Shown piece after piece: positions 30,190-41,124 of a stretch of DNA of 64,000 nucleotides; positions within the stretch are counted from its first letter, which is position 1, and each line of letters opens with the position of its first letter. The stretch comes from Phalacrocorax aristotelis (taxonomy: Eukaryota; Chordata; Aves; Suliformes; Phalacrocoracidae): assembly GCF_949628215.1 (NCBI RefSeq), contig NW_027441280.1:186001-250000 (forward strand), read 5' to 3'. Under the pieces are notes generated by a model. It had not been told where the DNA came from. It did not search any database and was given only the letters and a program-made list of their open reading frames with translations. Position numbers and translations under genes: made by a program.

Positions 30190-31330
30190 TTTTTCGCGGG
30201 CTGTAACGCGCGGGAAGGGGTGGGCGGGGGGGGGGCGACTCAGTACGGGGGAGGGGGAGGATCAGGCTGCGGGGAAAATGGGAAACCAACATCACCCTTC
30301 CCTCCTACGGCGCAGCCCGGCTGCACGGCTCCCCGGGGATGCCCCTGCCCCGCGGGTGTACCGTGTGTGCGCCCCCCGCGTGGGGCGGGGGGGGACGACA
30401 CACCCCCACACAGTCGGCGGCACTGGGGCAACCCCTGCCCCAGGGCTCCGCGCTCGTACCCGGCTCTCCCCGCTCCGGCACGGCACGGGGCTGGACGCAC
30501 CGAGGAGACCCCGGAGCGGCTTCTCGCGGCTGGGCGAGAACAGGGCCTGGCCCCGAGCAGCCGAGCGGGCACCGCCGGTAGCTCGGAGGAGCGGGGCCGG
30601 CTCGGCTCGAGGCGTCAGAGCGAAAAGGGACGAGAACCGTCCCGGAGCGTTGGGGGGGCGGCGGATGGTCCGGTGGCCGGGTTCGGCTCCGTGCCGGGCC
30701 GTGGGGCAGCCGGAGCCGCGCCGGGGGGCAGGTGAGGAGCCGCGTGGCCGGGCGCGCTGTGGGTCGGCGGGTTTCGGCTGTGGGGTCTCCCGGTCCGCGG
30801 AGTCCCCGGGGGGGGGTTGCGGGCAGCAGTGGCCCCGGGCCGAGCGCTTTCGTGGGTCGGTGGTTGTGTTTTGGGGCCGAGCCCGTGCCCGGCCGTGGGG
30901 AAGTAGGGGCAGCCCCACCCGGCTCTCGGCTGCTCCTCGTCGGGGTCGGGCGGCGGCGGCGACCCCGGCGGGGGCTCCTGTGGTGCCGGGCGGGTCCCCC
31001 CTTGCCCGCGAGGCAGGCAAGGACCCTGGCTGCTGCCGCCGCGGTTTGCTGGAGGCGGGCTGGGCCCGGCCCCCTGTGGGGTTGGGGTGCGGGCCCGGCG
31101 CTGCCGGGGAAACGCGGCCTGCGAGAGCAGGAAGAAAGCGCTGCCGGGCCGGCGCTGGGCTGCCCCGCTGGGGTGCGGGGCCGGGCCCGCGCAGTTCAGT
31201 TCCCAAGGCCTCCCCGACAGTGCGCGCGTGGGCCGTGGGGGTGCAGGGCTGTGGGGTGGCTGCGCTCTCCGCGCCCCTGAGCGTTGCCCGTGGGGACTGC
31301 GGAGGGGGCCGGGACGCAGCCAGGCTCAGC
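30190..31330 (+). promoter_or_regulatory. Second CpG island with first-exon donor
   Basis: Dense CpG from about 30190, with donor GGGCAG|GTGAGGAG after 30731 and GC-rich sequence to about 31330. It is probably an alternative first exon and start region for the same plus-strand transcript path. Long frames on both strands are composition-driven. Confidence 0.45.
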
Positions 31331-31339
31331 TGGTTTGGT

Positions 31340-32888
31340 CCCTGAACGGGGAGAGCACAGCTCTTCTGTTCCTGGGCCTTGAGAGCAGGCTCCTGTGGCT
31401 GATGCCGGGGCCCTGAAACAGATCGAGTCGTGCGTTTTGAGGGCCTGAGCGAGGGGACTAAGTCGTGTGGTTTTGGGCTGAGGAGCAGAGGTCAAGTGCT
31501 GCATTTTTGGGACTTGAGAACAGGCTCAGCAGCTGGGCTTTTTGGCTCAGAACCGGTCCCAAAGTGAGCTGGTTCGGGGGCCAAAAGCAGCAGCCGGTTT
31601 GGCTGCTTGTGCAGGCTGGGGGGTGGGGGCATTGGGGGCTGCAGGGGAAAGCAGGGGTTGGGCAGGGTACGAGGACCCTCCCCGGAGGTGGGGGTCCGGT
31701 CACATCGGACCCCGAAGTTCGGGAGGCCGGCATGCACCAGAGCGAACTCGCCACCCGAGGCGGGTCTCTGGAGGAAGGGTGCTTTTTGGATCCAGCGCAG
31801 CGCACCCTCTTTGGGTCCAGCTCTTCTTTCTGCGCTGCTTAGAATAGTTATTAACCAATTAATTAATCATACAAACTAAGTCACAACAGCTCTGTCGGCT
31901 CCATCGTGGTTCGGAGCTCTGAATCGGTTTCACTTGGTGTCTAACATGTTTTTTCCCCGAGGAGAGGCTAAGTTTCAAAGTTAATTAGTTTTCTCATAAG
32001 TGTGTCAGTCAATAAAATTGAGTTACGATTGTTAAAACCACAAAGGTGACAGGAGTCTCACGGATCTGGTCTATTTCTGAAAATGTATTCATCCCATGCA
32101 AATGTCATCGGGATACAGATCATCTGCACTTCATGCTCTGACAAGACAAGATGCTGAGACAGGGATGAGCTCCAAAAGGACTACTGAAAAGAAAAAAAAC
32201 GCATTCCACAGTCATGGGGTTTTTTTGGTTGCGTTTGGGGGGGCGGGGTGGCTTTAACAAAAGAGTGCAGTGTTGGCCGGCAGCAGCCTGCAGAGCACTT
32301 TTGCTGCCTGATCTCTCCTTTTCTTCTCTTCCACTCCTCTTTCAGGGCTGTAATTGTCATTTGGATAGTTTTAGAAGAGCAGTTAAGTTGCTCGCCTGTG
32401 TCAATGTGCTGGTAATACCAGGAAGGTGAATGCTTGAACCGGTCGGGCGGGTAGGAATGAATAACTTGGCTGCAGGTAGAACTTCTGAGGGAAGACCAGC
32501 AAAACCAGGAAGCAAATAGCAAGTTCCCAAAAAATGTGCGGGTGTCAAACACATAAAAGTTTCATTGCCGAATGTTTTTGGGAATATGTTCCCAATGGCT
32601 ATTTTTAGTAAACATAAATTTTCAGGAGATTCAGGGTTGTGCGTGGCAAAACATGTCCCTCTGTTTTTGTGTCCTGCCGCACAAACGGCCGGCGGCAGGG
32701 CTCTTGTTCCCTGCTCTCGCTATTGCCACAGCAGGGCTGCGATATTTAGACCTAAGAGATGGGTTTAGGAATGGAAGGAGAGAGAACGCCTGTGTTCTGT
32801 AAGGGCTATGAATGCTGACCCTTTGTCTCCGTCTGCCGCTTTTCCTGTGCGGGTGATGAAGCTGTTTTACTTTTCTCTGTTGTTCCAG
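31340..32888. other. No supportable gene
   Basis: 31340-31560 has two loosely similar blocks around CTTGAGA(G/A)CAGGCTC. 31850-32560 is AT-richer and intron-like. No coding evidence. Confidence 0.5.
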
Positions 32889-32993
32889 GTCTAAATAGCT
32901 GCGAAGCTGTCGCCGCTGTGGGTGCGCAATTTGTGTTGCTGTGTTTCTGTGGAGTTCTAGCTACGGCTCGCTTCTAGTGTGGCCAAGCGTCAA
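32889..32993 (+). other. Candidate non-coding exon
   Basis: Acceptor TTTCTCTGTTGTTCCAG and donor CAAG|GTAGGGC enclose 105 nt. All three forward frames contain stops, so if spliced it belongs to a non-coding RNA or an untranslated region. Confidence 0.5.
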
Positions 32994-33179
32994 GGTAGGG
33001 CTTTCAGTTTAAAGCTTCAGAAGCGCTGCGCGCCGAGATGGGTGTAGGTGAAACTGCTGTTGCGCCTGCAGCTGTGCTCGCAGGGATGCTGGGTGGCTCT
33101 GCATCAAACCGGCGAGGTGCGCGTGGACCTCCGTCGGGCTGCGCCCTGGGTGCGCGAGCGTGCGGTGTTTTTGCTGTTC

Positions 33180-33403
33180 CGGCTTGCACGTGCGAGGGCT
33201 TAACGTTTGATTTAATGCATTTCCTTTAACGGCAGGCTGTAGTTGGGCTCTAGACGGTATTCCTACGTGGGCACAAGAGCTGTGGAATGGTTAAGCTGTT
33301 GCTGTGCCTCCAGGTGACTTGTTCAGTAACGCTGTTTTTCCAGGTGCAGATGGATGAGTCGTGCAGGGCAACGGACGAGGGCCCAGGGGAGCGCTGTAAG
33401 AAG
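33180..33403 (+). repeat. Third copy of the B-internal block, with a 60-nt exon
   Basis: It is homologous to 13930-14145 and 15005-15187 in module B1 (GGGCTTAAC, TTTAACGGCAGGCTGTAG, GGCTCTAGACGG, GTTAAGCTGTTGCTGTGC). Here the final segment 33344-33403 has a good acceptor (GTTTTTCCAG) and a perfect donor (AAGAAG|GTGAGT), and its phase-0 frame (VQMDESCRATDEG...) is open for 20 codons, whereas both B1 copies have stops in that frame. Confidence 0.6.
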
Positions 33404-33619
33404 GTGAGTCTGTGTAGTACTGGAGGGAAGATGTGACTGATGGCTATAGGGCTCCATTATGGGTTTTACTCTTTTTTTTTTTTGTGATCCGAGGGTGCTA
33501 AGCGATGAGCCGAGCGTGATCTGGGCCCTGGAGGTGAGTCAGGCAAGGTGACCGGTGCTTGGTGGGCTGGAGTAGGTGTTCTTTTTCAGGTTATTCAGGG
33601 TTTTTTCTCCTTCTCTTCA

Positions 33620-34380
33620 CTTTCCCATCCCAATTTGGGGCCGATTCCCTCAAACGGGGACTTCCCCCTGTGGGGCTGCTTATGCAGCCTGGGAGCTGCT
33701 GCCTGGGCACAAAAATACCTCAAACCCCTTACTCTGGGTCTGCAATGGGGGGTGAAAAAACAGAAAGAATTCTGGTGGAAAGAAAACAACTTGGGGCTTC
33801 TGGGAAAGCCAACTCCAGCTGGATTTGTGCAGCTGGAAAGGAAAAAAAGGGTGGTGGTGGGGAAGGAACAACCACCTAAAAGCACCCACCAACCATTCTC
33901 ATGCACAAAACCGAAAGTGAAAATGACCATTTTTTGTAGGGTAAAAGCACAAAAAGTCCCCACAGAACTCAGAAGTTTGGAAAAGCAACCCCAATTATTA
34001 CATTATGTAAAGAAGGCGGGGAAAAAAAGAAAACCAAAACAAAACCCTATCACAACCCTGATGCCACATGCCTACCAGCAGTTCCTGGGGCTTATTCTGC
34101 GGGGGTGGGGAACCCAACCTTGTTCCCCAGGTTTGCTGTGCTGCTTCTCCTCCCTCGGGCATGCGGGGGGCAGTGGCATGGACAGTAGCAAGCACCAGAC
34201 GTTTTTAAGCGGTCGAGAGGAAAGGACAAATGCTCGAGACGCTTTGCTGTTTGGTGCAGAGGCAATGAATGGTGCTGCTGGGGCTGCGAGGGGGAAAGGT
34301 GCAGAGGAATAGAAGCTCTGTGGATGCAGCCAAGTTATGGTTTCTGGATGGTATTAATCGAGAAGAGTAATTCAGATAAT
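33620..34380. repeat. Composite element copy 2
   Basis: It aligns in order with 18930-19330 and 20060-20345 of copy 1, without the 730-bp central segment, at clearly lower identity than the array units. It is followed directly by one NRF1-type monomer. The element is unclassified. Confidence 0.65.
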
Positions 34381-34446
34381 GCTGCTGCCCAGCGACCAAA
34401 ATTGGGTACTGAGCCCGGGAGCCGCGCACGCGCGGTGGCGTCCCTG
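34381..34446. promoter_or_regulatory. Single NRF1-type monomer
   Basis: It has the array monomer's order (GCTGCTGCCCAGCGACC, GGTACTG, CGCGCACGCGCGGTGGCG). CGCGCACGCGCG at 34423-34434 matches the NRF1 consensus exactly. It occupies the same position relative to the composite element as the 25-monomer array does in copy 1. Confidence 0.65.
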
Positions 34447-34470
34447 TGATCCCCATTGCTCTCTCCGCAG

Positions 34471-34534
34471 GTAACAGCCCTGCGATGCTGCGGTGCCTGC
34501 GAGGTGATGCCGCCGTGCTCGTTGCTGCTTCCTG
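34471..34534 (+). other. Candidate 64-nt exon
   Basis: Strong acceptor CCATTGCTCTCTCCGCAG and strong donor TTCCTG|GTAAGGAAAGG. It is open in more than one frame. It lies between the NRF1 monomer and the array. Confidence 0.5.
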
Positions 34535-34769
34535 GTAAGGAAAGGCCTCCTCCGCTCCTGCTGCAGCGTGGTGGTGTGTCGGACACGATTCCCTGTGTCG
34601 GGTGAGGCCTAGGGCTGCCGGCGAGGTGAGCGAGCGCCTTTGGTGGGTGCAGGGGTGTCTCCTTGTGTGCCTGCACTACTGGGGCTGGTGGGATGGGAAG
34701 CTTCAAACGACCCGCCGAGGCAGGCTTCTGGTATGCTAAAGGCGAGTGGGTGAGGGCAGCCCTAGGAGT

Positions 34770-34928
34770 TACTCGGGAGCTGATAGAAGGGAAGAAGGAA
34801 AGGAGGAGGAGGATGATGACCTTTTCCCCCTGCCCAGGGTGCAGAAGATGGCCGACTCTCCAGCTCACCAGAGCTCCCCCTCAGCCTCCCCTGGCCCCCC
34901 TTGCCCAGTGCGCCTGCTCCCAGCTCCA
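34770..34928 (+). repeat. Partial promoter-cassette copy at the left edge of array 2
   Basis: Similar to 7545-7705 (GGGAGCTGATAGAAGGGAAG, CTTTTCCCCCTGCCCAGGG, then an ATGGCC-type start). It then jumps directly to the ordinary unit at CACGAGCGAGCTAGGC, skipping about 600 bp of cassette. It marks the recombination junction between the inter-array sequence and array 2. Confidence 0.65.
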
Positions 34929-35004
34929 GCACGAGCGAGCTAGGCTACGTGCCGAGGAAGCCTCATCTCGTAAGAGCTGTAAGACACCCATGTGTTCTCT
35001 TCAG

Positions 35005-35114
35005 GTGGAGGACGGCCTAGAGTCTGGAGCTGCAGAAGAGGCAGGGAGGAAAGAAGGGGAAAGAAGCATGTGAACGGCTAAATTGTGCCAGCAGCGCTGA
35101 GAGCGAGAGTCGCG
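35005..35114 (+). other. Reiterated 110-nt exon-like segment, unit U4
   Basis: Acceptor TTCTCTTCAG and donor GCG|GTGAGTCC are intact, with minor substitutions (GTGGAGGACGG, GGAAAGAAGGGG). Confidence 0.5.
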
Positions 35115-35447
35115 GTGAGTCCTGGGCCAGTGGGGCCCCGTTGCCTCTCTTGTGCGTCCTGGGCCCTCCCTGTCTCTCCCCCGGCCCCCTCTCTTTCCTT
35201 ACCTGCTGCAAAATTTTATTTTTTCTTTTGGGCCCCCCCCGCACCTTCTTTCTCCATCTCGCTCTGAGTGGCTCCCTGCCTCCCCGTCTTTTTCAGTCCT
35301 CCCTCTCTCTGTCCTGTAGCCTGTGGCTCCTTTTTCTATCTCCGCCTCTCTCTGCCTGGCTCTGGCTCCGTTTTTTTATTCCTCCTGCTCTGTCCTGTAG
35401 CCTGTCGGTATTTTGTCTTTCTCTGGCCCTCTTGGTCTGACTCCCTG

Positions 35448-36004
35448 TGTTACCGAAAAACGCAGTAAAATCGGAAACGACTCCTCAACGCCAATTTAGT
35501 ATTAAAGAGCAGGCATTCTTTATTCACGGCGCCGGATGCACGGGGGATCGCTCCTCCTGGCGTGCGTACCTCACGCACCTTTCCCGTACAATTTGTAGAT
35601 CAAAATTTTACGTATTCATATATATTCATTATAGCCCTGTCTGCTGATCGGTACAAACTTGCTCGTTCCGTATGTAAATCGCTGCGCAGGCTCGGTTGTC
35701 CTCTTCCGTTGTTCTCTTCTGAGTAGGTGGTATTACTTGGGTCGGTGGTGGTCTGTGAGTCGGTGGTCGTGATCTCCCCCTGCCGGAATTACCTTTTTAC
35801 CTTCTTGGCTAGTTTTCTCAGTCTGCTCCACGAAACCGCGTTTTGTCGTCCTTTTCTGACAGAAGCACGTTGTCTGTTGTTCTGTTGACATTAACGATCG
35901 CCTAGTGACTAAAATGCAGATCGACAGACACACCGATTCGTACGCTCCACGTTCCCGTAATGGAACACCGTCTCTGGTTGGTTGATTTCATCGCTTTGGT
36001 TACA
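35448..36004 (-). mobile_element. LTR-B, divergent 557-bp copy
   Basis: Same termini as the others, but with about 50 extra bp near 35697-35745 (TTGTCCTCTTCCGTTGTTC...) and lacking about 22 bp around GTTAATCTTGGCAGTC that the other copies carry. It may keep an older LTR structure. Confidence 0.75.
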
Positions 36005-37717
36005 CCTGTTCCTGTTGTTCAGTTTCTTCTTTTTTGGCTTTGTGTGATTCTCTCTGTGATTCTGTTTTTCTCTGCCTCGCTTTTCCCAGCTCCCCGTCCC
36101 TCACTTGGAATGCCCGTTGTCCTTCACCAGCTCACTCTCCCTTGGTTGCCATCCCCGTTTCTGAATTCCTCCTGCTTTGCCACGTAGCCCGTGGCTTTTT
36201 TCTTAATCTCTCTGTCTGCTTCAACGCTCCCGCCGCGCTTTTTAATTCGTCTGCTCTGTACCCTGCTACTGTTCTTGCCTTTCTGAGTTCTTCTCTGTCC
36301 AGCTCCCTTTCCCTATTTGTGGATTCCTGTTCTTCCTGCACCCGCCGCTGTTCCCTGTGATCTCCGTCTCTCTCTGTCCAGCTCCCTGTCCCTAGGTTTT
36401 AATTCCTGCCTCTGCCCGCTGTAGCCCGTCTAGGTTTTTCTCTCGGCCTCTCTCTCTGTCCGGCTCCCTCTCTCTGTGTTCTAATTCCACGTTCTCTGTC
36501 ACGTAGACCCGTGCTATTTGTTTGTCCTCATCTCTCTCTGTCCAGCTCCTTGCTGCTATGTTTTCTTTCTTCCCTCTCTCTCTGTCTTTGTAGCCCGTTG
36601 CTGTTGTTGTGTTTTTGGTTTTTGTTTTTTTTTTTCCCACTTGTTTCTTCGTTTGTCTCTGTCTGCCTCCCAGTGCCTGATCTTTAATTCCTCCTTCCCT
36701 GTTGGGCCGCTGTTCCTTTTTTCCATTCTACGTTGTGTTCTCTTTGGTCTCCTGTTCTTATTCATCGGTTCCCTCCTCGCCGCCCTGTGGCTTGTCCCCA
36801 TTTTAGTGTTGCCTCTCTTTCCCTCTCTCTGGCTTCTTGCCCCTGTTTTTAAAATTCCTCCCTCTCTTCTCTCTTCCCTGTTGGCCGTGTGATCGTCAGC
36901 CTTTCTCCACCTCTTTCTGCCCAGCTCTCTGTGTCTATCCATTAATTCTTCCCTCTCTGCCCTGTAGCCTGTAGCTTTTGTCCTTTCTCCATCTTGCTGT
37001 CTCTGGCTTCCCCGTGACCCTCTTTTAGAATTGTTTCTCTCTTCTTTCTGTACGCATTGCGATTCCTTTTGCTCCCCATCTCCCTTTGTTTTGGGTGTTG
37101 TTTTGTTGTTGTTTTTCTGGCTCCCTGTCGCTAATTCTTAATTCTCTGCCTTCTCGTGCTCTGTACCACGTAGCCCCGTGGTTTGTTTTGTGGTGTTCCC
37201 TCCCCGGCCCCTTCCCTCCGTCGTTGGCTGTCTCGGCTCCCTGTCCCCGTGGCTTCATTCTTCCCTTTCTGCCCTGTTCTTGTCGCTTATCTTGTCTGTC
37301 TCCATCTCGCTCGGTCCAGCTTCCTGCCCCTATTCTTCTTTCCTCCCTCGCTGTCGTGCTGCCTGCCCCAGGTTCTTTGTGCGTCTCCAGCCTGCTCCTC
37401 TTCCTTCTTTGTTGGTCTGTGTCCTGCTCTTCCCTCTTTCTGCTGCCTCTCTTCCCCTCTCTCTGCTGCTTTTATCTCCACCTCCGTCAGGCTCCCTGTC
37501 CTTCTCTGGCCGTCCTGTTCCCTGCCTCGTGCCTTCTCACTACACACACACACGTCCCCCCCGCCCCGTCCAGCCGGATGCCGCTCTTCTCTTCTCTCTT
37601 CCTACTGTCCCGTGCCCTGCTCCTCACCTTTGGTGGCCTCCCCCTCTGCCCAGCAGCCCGTCGCCCCAGGAGCCAGGCGACGGACGGTCCGTTCCCTGCC
37701 AAACCGGGACAAGCGCG

Positions 37718-38309
37718 TGCTGTGGCTTAGCCCCAGCTGGCTATTCTGCACCAGGGAGCTGCTTGCTCACTCCACCCTCAGTGGGCTGGGGGAGAGAGCT
37801 GGAAGGGTAAGAGTGAGAAAAATCATGGGTTGAGATCAAGGCTGTTTAATAGGTAAAGCAAAAGCTGTGCGTGGAAGCAAAGCAAGGAATTAATTCGCTC
37901 CTCCTTTTCGGCGGGCAGGTGTTGAGCCACCTCTGGGAAAGCAGGGCTCTGTCATGTGTAATGGTTACTTAGGGAGAGAAATGCCGTAGCCCCCGCCCTC
38001 CCCCCCCCCCCCCCCCCCCCCAAGGACTCCCCCTTCTTCCCCCAGCTGCGTGTGCTGAGCATGATGTCAAATGGTATGGAATATCCCTTTGGTCAGTTAG
38101 CTGGGAAAGCTTTCCCAGCTGTGTCCTCTCCCAGCCTACCTGCTGGTGGGGCACTGAGAGAACCAGAAGAGGCCCTGACTGTGGAAGCAGTGCTCAGCAA
38201 GAACCAAAACATCTCTACATTATTAACGGTGTTTTGAGCATAAATCCAAAACGTATCCCTTCCTAGCTACTGTGGAGAAAATGAGCACTATCGCAGCCAA
38301 CACCAGCTC
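37718..38309 (-). mobile_element. LTR-A, full-length copy in hybrid H2
   Basis: Collinear with 5978-6543. A C-rich insertion (38000-38021) in the U3-side pyrimidine tract explains most of the length difference. The TATA region is degraded in the same way. Confidence 0.8.
38000..38021. repeat. 22-bp poly-C run
   Basis: An uninterrupted run of 22 C, preceded by GCCCT. The same position in H1 and all other units reads AGCCCCCAAGGACT with no expansion. Confidence 0.8.
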
Positions 38310-38329
38310 CGTGCGGCTGCGGCAACGGC

Positions 38330-39298
38330 GGCCGAGGTGGCCTTGGGGCAGGGGGGGAGCGTTGGGGACCCTGACCCACGAATGGCTCCTGGGACTTGTT
38401 ACGTGCGCGCCTGCACAAACACCTGCCCTCTCCTTTGCCCTCAGGGCTGCGTTTGCGCTGCCTTTGCGTGGGGCAAGGGGCTGTGATGGAGCCCAGGGGA
38501 GGAGGTGGTGCACTGTGGGGGTGAGGGGAGGGCGCCCCCCGTTGCTGCTGCGCCTCAGCTGATGGCGGGGTCTGGATGGAGGAGCCCCAGGTGCGGGCGG
38601 TGGGGCTGACGGTGCCGGCTCCTCCCTGGAAAAGGGGTGGTGCCCGGCTCCGGGGGGCCAGTGTGAGCCGAGGGCGGAGCGGAGCGGAGCTGTGGCCGAG
38701 CGTCAGCGGGCTGCGACTGTAGCGAGGGAGGAGGTGAGCGGGGGCTGGGTGGTGGAGCGCTGGGTCCCGGGTAAAGCCCCGAGGAGGGCTGCGGCGGGGC
38801 AGCGCTGGGTCGGAGCGGGCGGTGGGGAGAGCGAGGCTGTGCTGAGGGGCTCGGTGGGGGTTCCGGGTGCATCGGCGGCCGGGACGGTGGCCCGCAGGGT
38901 CCGAGAGCGGGGAGGGCGGGCTGGCGGCGTGCCGGGAGCTGTGGTGGTGCGCCTGGAGGCTGGCCGTGCGGCCGTGTTGTGGCGCAGAGCATGCCGGGAG
39001 CTGCAGTCCTTGTGGCGCGCAGCTGCCGGGCGGCCGTGTTGTGGCGCAGAGCATGCCGGGAGGTGTAGTCCTTGCGGCGCGCGGCTGCCGGGCGGCCGGG
39101 TTGTGGCGCAGAGCATGCCGGGAGGTGTAGTCCTGGCGCAGTGGCTGCCGGCGCTGTCACGTGGTTCGCCGGGGCGTGGCGGGAGGCGCGGTCTTCCGGC
39201 GCTCGGGTGCCGGGCGGCCGTGCCGCGTACGGTAGGCGCGGTGTATTTTTGGGGTTGGATTCGTGTTGATTTCTGGGGGCTTGCGGGTGCGGCCGCTC
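38330..39298 (+). promoter_or_regulatory. CpG-island promoter of the H2 cassette
   Basis: Nearly identical to 6560-7537, including the GTCACGTGG E-box (about 39157), the ETS-like CTTCCGG and the donor AAGCG|GTGAGTT. Confidence 0.6.
38989..39133 (-). promoter_or_regulatory. Triple SBS motif array in H2
   Basis: Three 62-bp monomers with GCATGCCGGGAG(G/C)TG(T/C)AGTC at 38989, 39051 and 39113. The first has CTGCAGTC instead of GTGTAGTC. Their number and spacing are conserved with 7215-7361. Confidence 0.65.
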
Positions 39299-39690
39299 CC
39301 CGAGAAGCGGTGAGTTCCCCGGGAGCTGACAGAAGGGAAGAGGGAAAGGAGGAGGACCTTTTCCCCCTGCCCAGGGCGCAGATGATGGCCGCCTCCCCGG
39401 CTAGCCGGAGCTCCTGCTCAGCCTCCCCTGGCCCCCCCTTGCCCCGTGCGCCTGCCCCCAGCCCCGGCACCTCCCCTGAAGCGTGCTGCGTAGCCCTTGG
39501 CCGCCCCCAGGCCCTGTCGTGAAGGCAGCGAGCCGGCCCTCAAGCGCACTGGATTCCCCCTCGGCGCAGGGGCCCTTAGCAGTAGCGCGGGGAAGGGGCG
39601 CTGTGTCCGGAAGCCCCTGCGCAAGGAGAGGCTTTGGTCAGGGTCGATCGACGGTAATGACGGTCGCTGTTTCTTCTTTCCCTCTCCCAG

Positions 39691-39882
39691 AGACCGTGCT
39701 GAGGACGTGGTTGTCTGTCCTTCCTCCGGGGACGCCGTCGACTGCGGCCGTCTCAGGCTTGCGTGGCTTCTCTCTGCCCGGCTTTGCCATCCTCGCGGCG
39801 CCGGGGCGAAAAGGGACACACAGAGCCCTTCCCGGCTGTGGACAGGAGCTGCCTCGGCTGAAGCTGGAGACGCCAACGAAAG
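39691..39882 (+). other. Candidate 192-nt exon in H2
   Basis: Same splice signals and length as 7932-8123, with very few substitutions. Confidence 0.45.
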
Positions 39883-39936
39883 GTAAAGCAGAAGAAACTG
39901 AAGGCGCTCTGGCTGCCAGCTGCCTTCCTGCTGCAG

Positions 39937-39960
39937 GCAAGAGAGAGCCTGTCCCTGCAG
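39937..39960 (+). other. Possible 24-nt microexon in H2
   Basis: Identical to 8178-8201, with the same acceptor and donor. Confidence 0.25.
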
Positions 39961-40146
39961 GTGAGGGAGGAAGGATCCCCCTTCATAGCCCGCAGCGGGC
40001 CGGGCCAGGCCACCAACGTGCACCGCAGGGTCCGTACGCGGTAACCCGGAGTTGGGTACGGGCGTGTAGTGCACGAGCGAGCTAGGCTACGTGCCGAGGA
40101 AGCCTCATCTCGTAAGAGCTGTAAGACACCCCCGTGTTCTCTTCAG

Positions 40147-40256
40147 GTGGAGGTCGGCCTAGAGTCTGGAGCTGCAGAAGAGGCAGGGAGGAGAGGAGGG
40201 GAAAGAAGCATGTGAACGGCTAAATTGTGCCAGCAGCGCTGAGAGCGAGAGTCGCG
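40147..40256 (+). other. Reiterated 110-nt exon-like segment, H2
   Basis: Intact acceptor and donor. This is the first copy downstream of the array-2 promoter cassette. Confidence 0.5.
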
Positions 40257-40596
40257 GTGAGTCCTGGGCCAGTGGGGCCCCGTTGCCTCTCTTGTGCGTC
40301 CTGGGCCCTCCCTGTCTCTCCCCTGGCCCCCTCTCTTTCCTTACCTGCTGTAAAAATTTTTTTTTTTCTTTTGGGCCCCCCCCGCACCTTCTTTCTCCAT
40401 CTCGCTCTGAGTGGCTCCCTGCCTCCCCGTCTTTTCAGTCCTCCCTCTCTCTGTCCTGTAGCCTGTGGCTACTTGTTCTTTCTCCGCCTCTCTCTGCCTG
40501 GCTCTGGCTCCGTTTTTATTTTTTTATTCCTCCTGCTCTGTCCTGTAGCCTGTCGGTATTTTTGTCTTTCTCTGGCCCTCTTGGTCTGACTCCCTG

Positions 40597-41124
40597 TGTT
40601 ACCGAAAAACGCGGTAAAATCGGAAACAACTCCTCAACGCCAATTTAGTATTAAAGAGCAGGCGTTGTTTATTCACGGCGCCAGACGCACGGGGGATCGC
40701 TCCTCCTGGCGTGCGTACCTCACGCACCTTTCCCGTTCAATTTGTAGATCAAAATTTTACGTATTCATACGTATTCATTATTGTCCTGTCTGCTGATCGG
40801 TACAAACTTGCTCGTTCCGTATGTAAATCGCTGCGCAGGCTCGGTGGTGGTCCGTGAGTCGGTGGTCGCGATCTCCCCCTGCCAGAATTGCCTTTTACCT
40901 TCTTGGCTGTTAATCTTGGCAGTCTTGGCTAGTTCTCTCAGTCCGCTCCACGAAACCGCGTTTTGTCGTCCTTTTCTGACAGAAGCACGTTGTCTGTTGT
41001 TCTGCTGACGTTAACGATCGCCTAGGGACTAAAATGCAGATCGACAGGTGCGCTGATTCGTACGCTCCATGTTCCCGTAATGGAACACCGTCTCTGGTTG
41101 GCTGATTTCATCGCTTTGGTTACA
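40597..41124 (-). mobile_element. LTR-B copy, H2
   Basis: 528 bp with the standard ends. It carries private changes near its minus-strand 3' end (GGCGTTGTTTATT, CCAGACGCACG). Confidence 0.75.

Larger units (their letters stand above)
34929..37899. repeat. Tandem unit U4 (type II, left-truncated)
   Basis: It begins at CACGAGCGAGCTAGGC and so lacks the LTR-A remnant and left junction. It shares the type II markers with U2 (3062-6159). It is the most divergent unit at its left end, including a distinct LTR-B. Confidence 0.88.
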
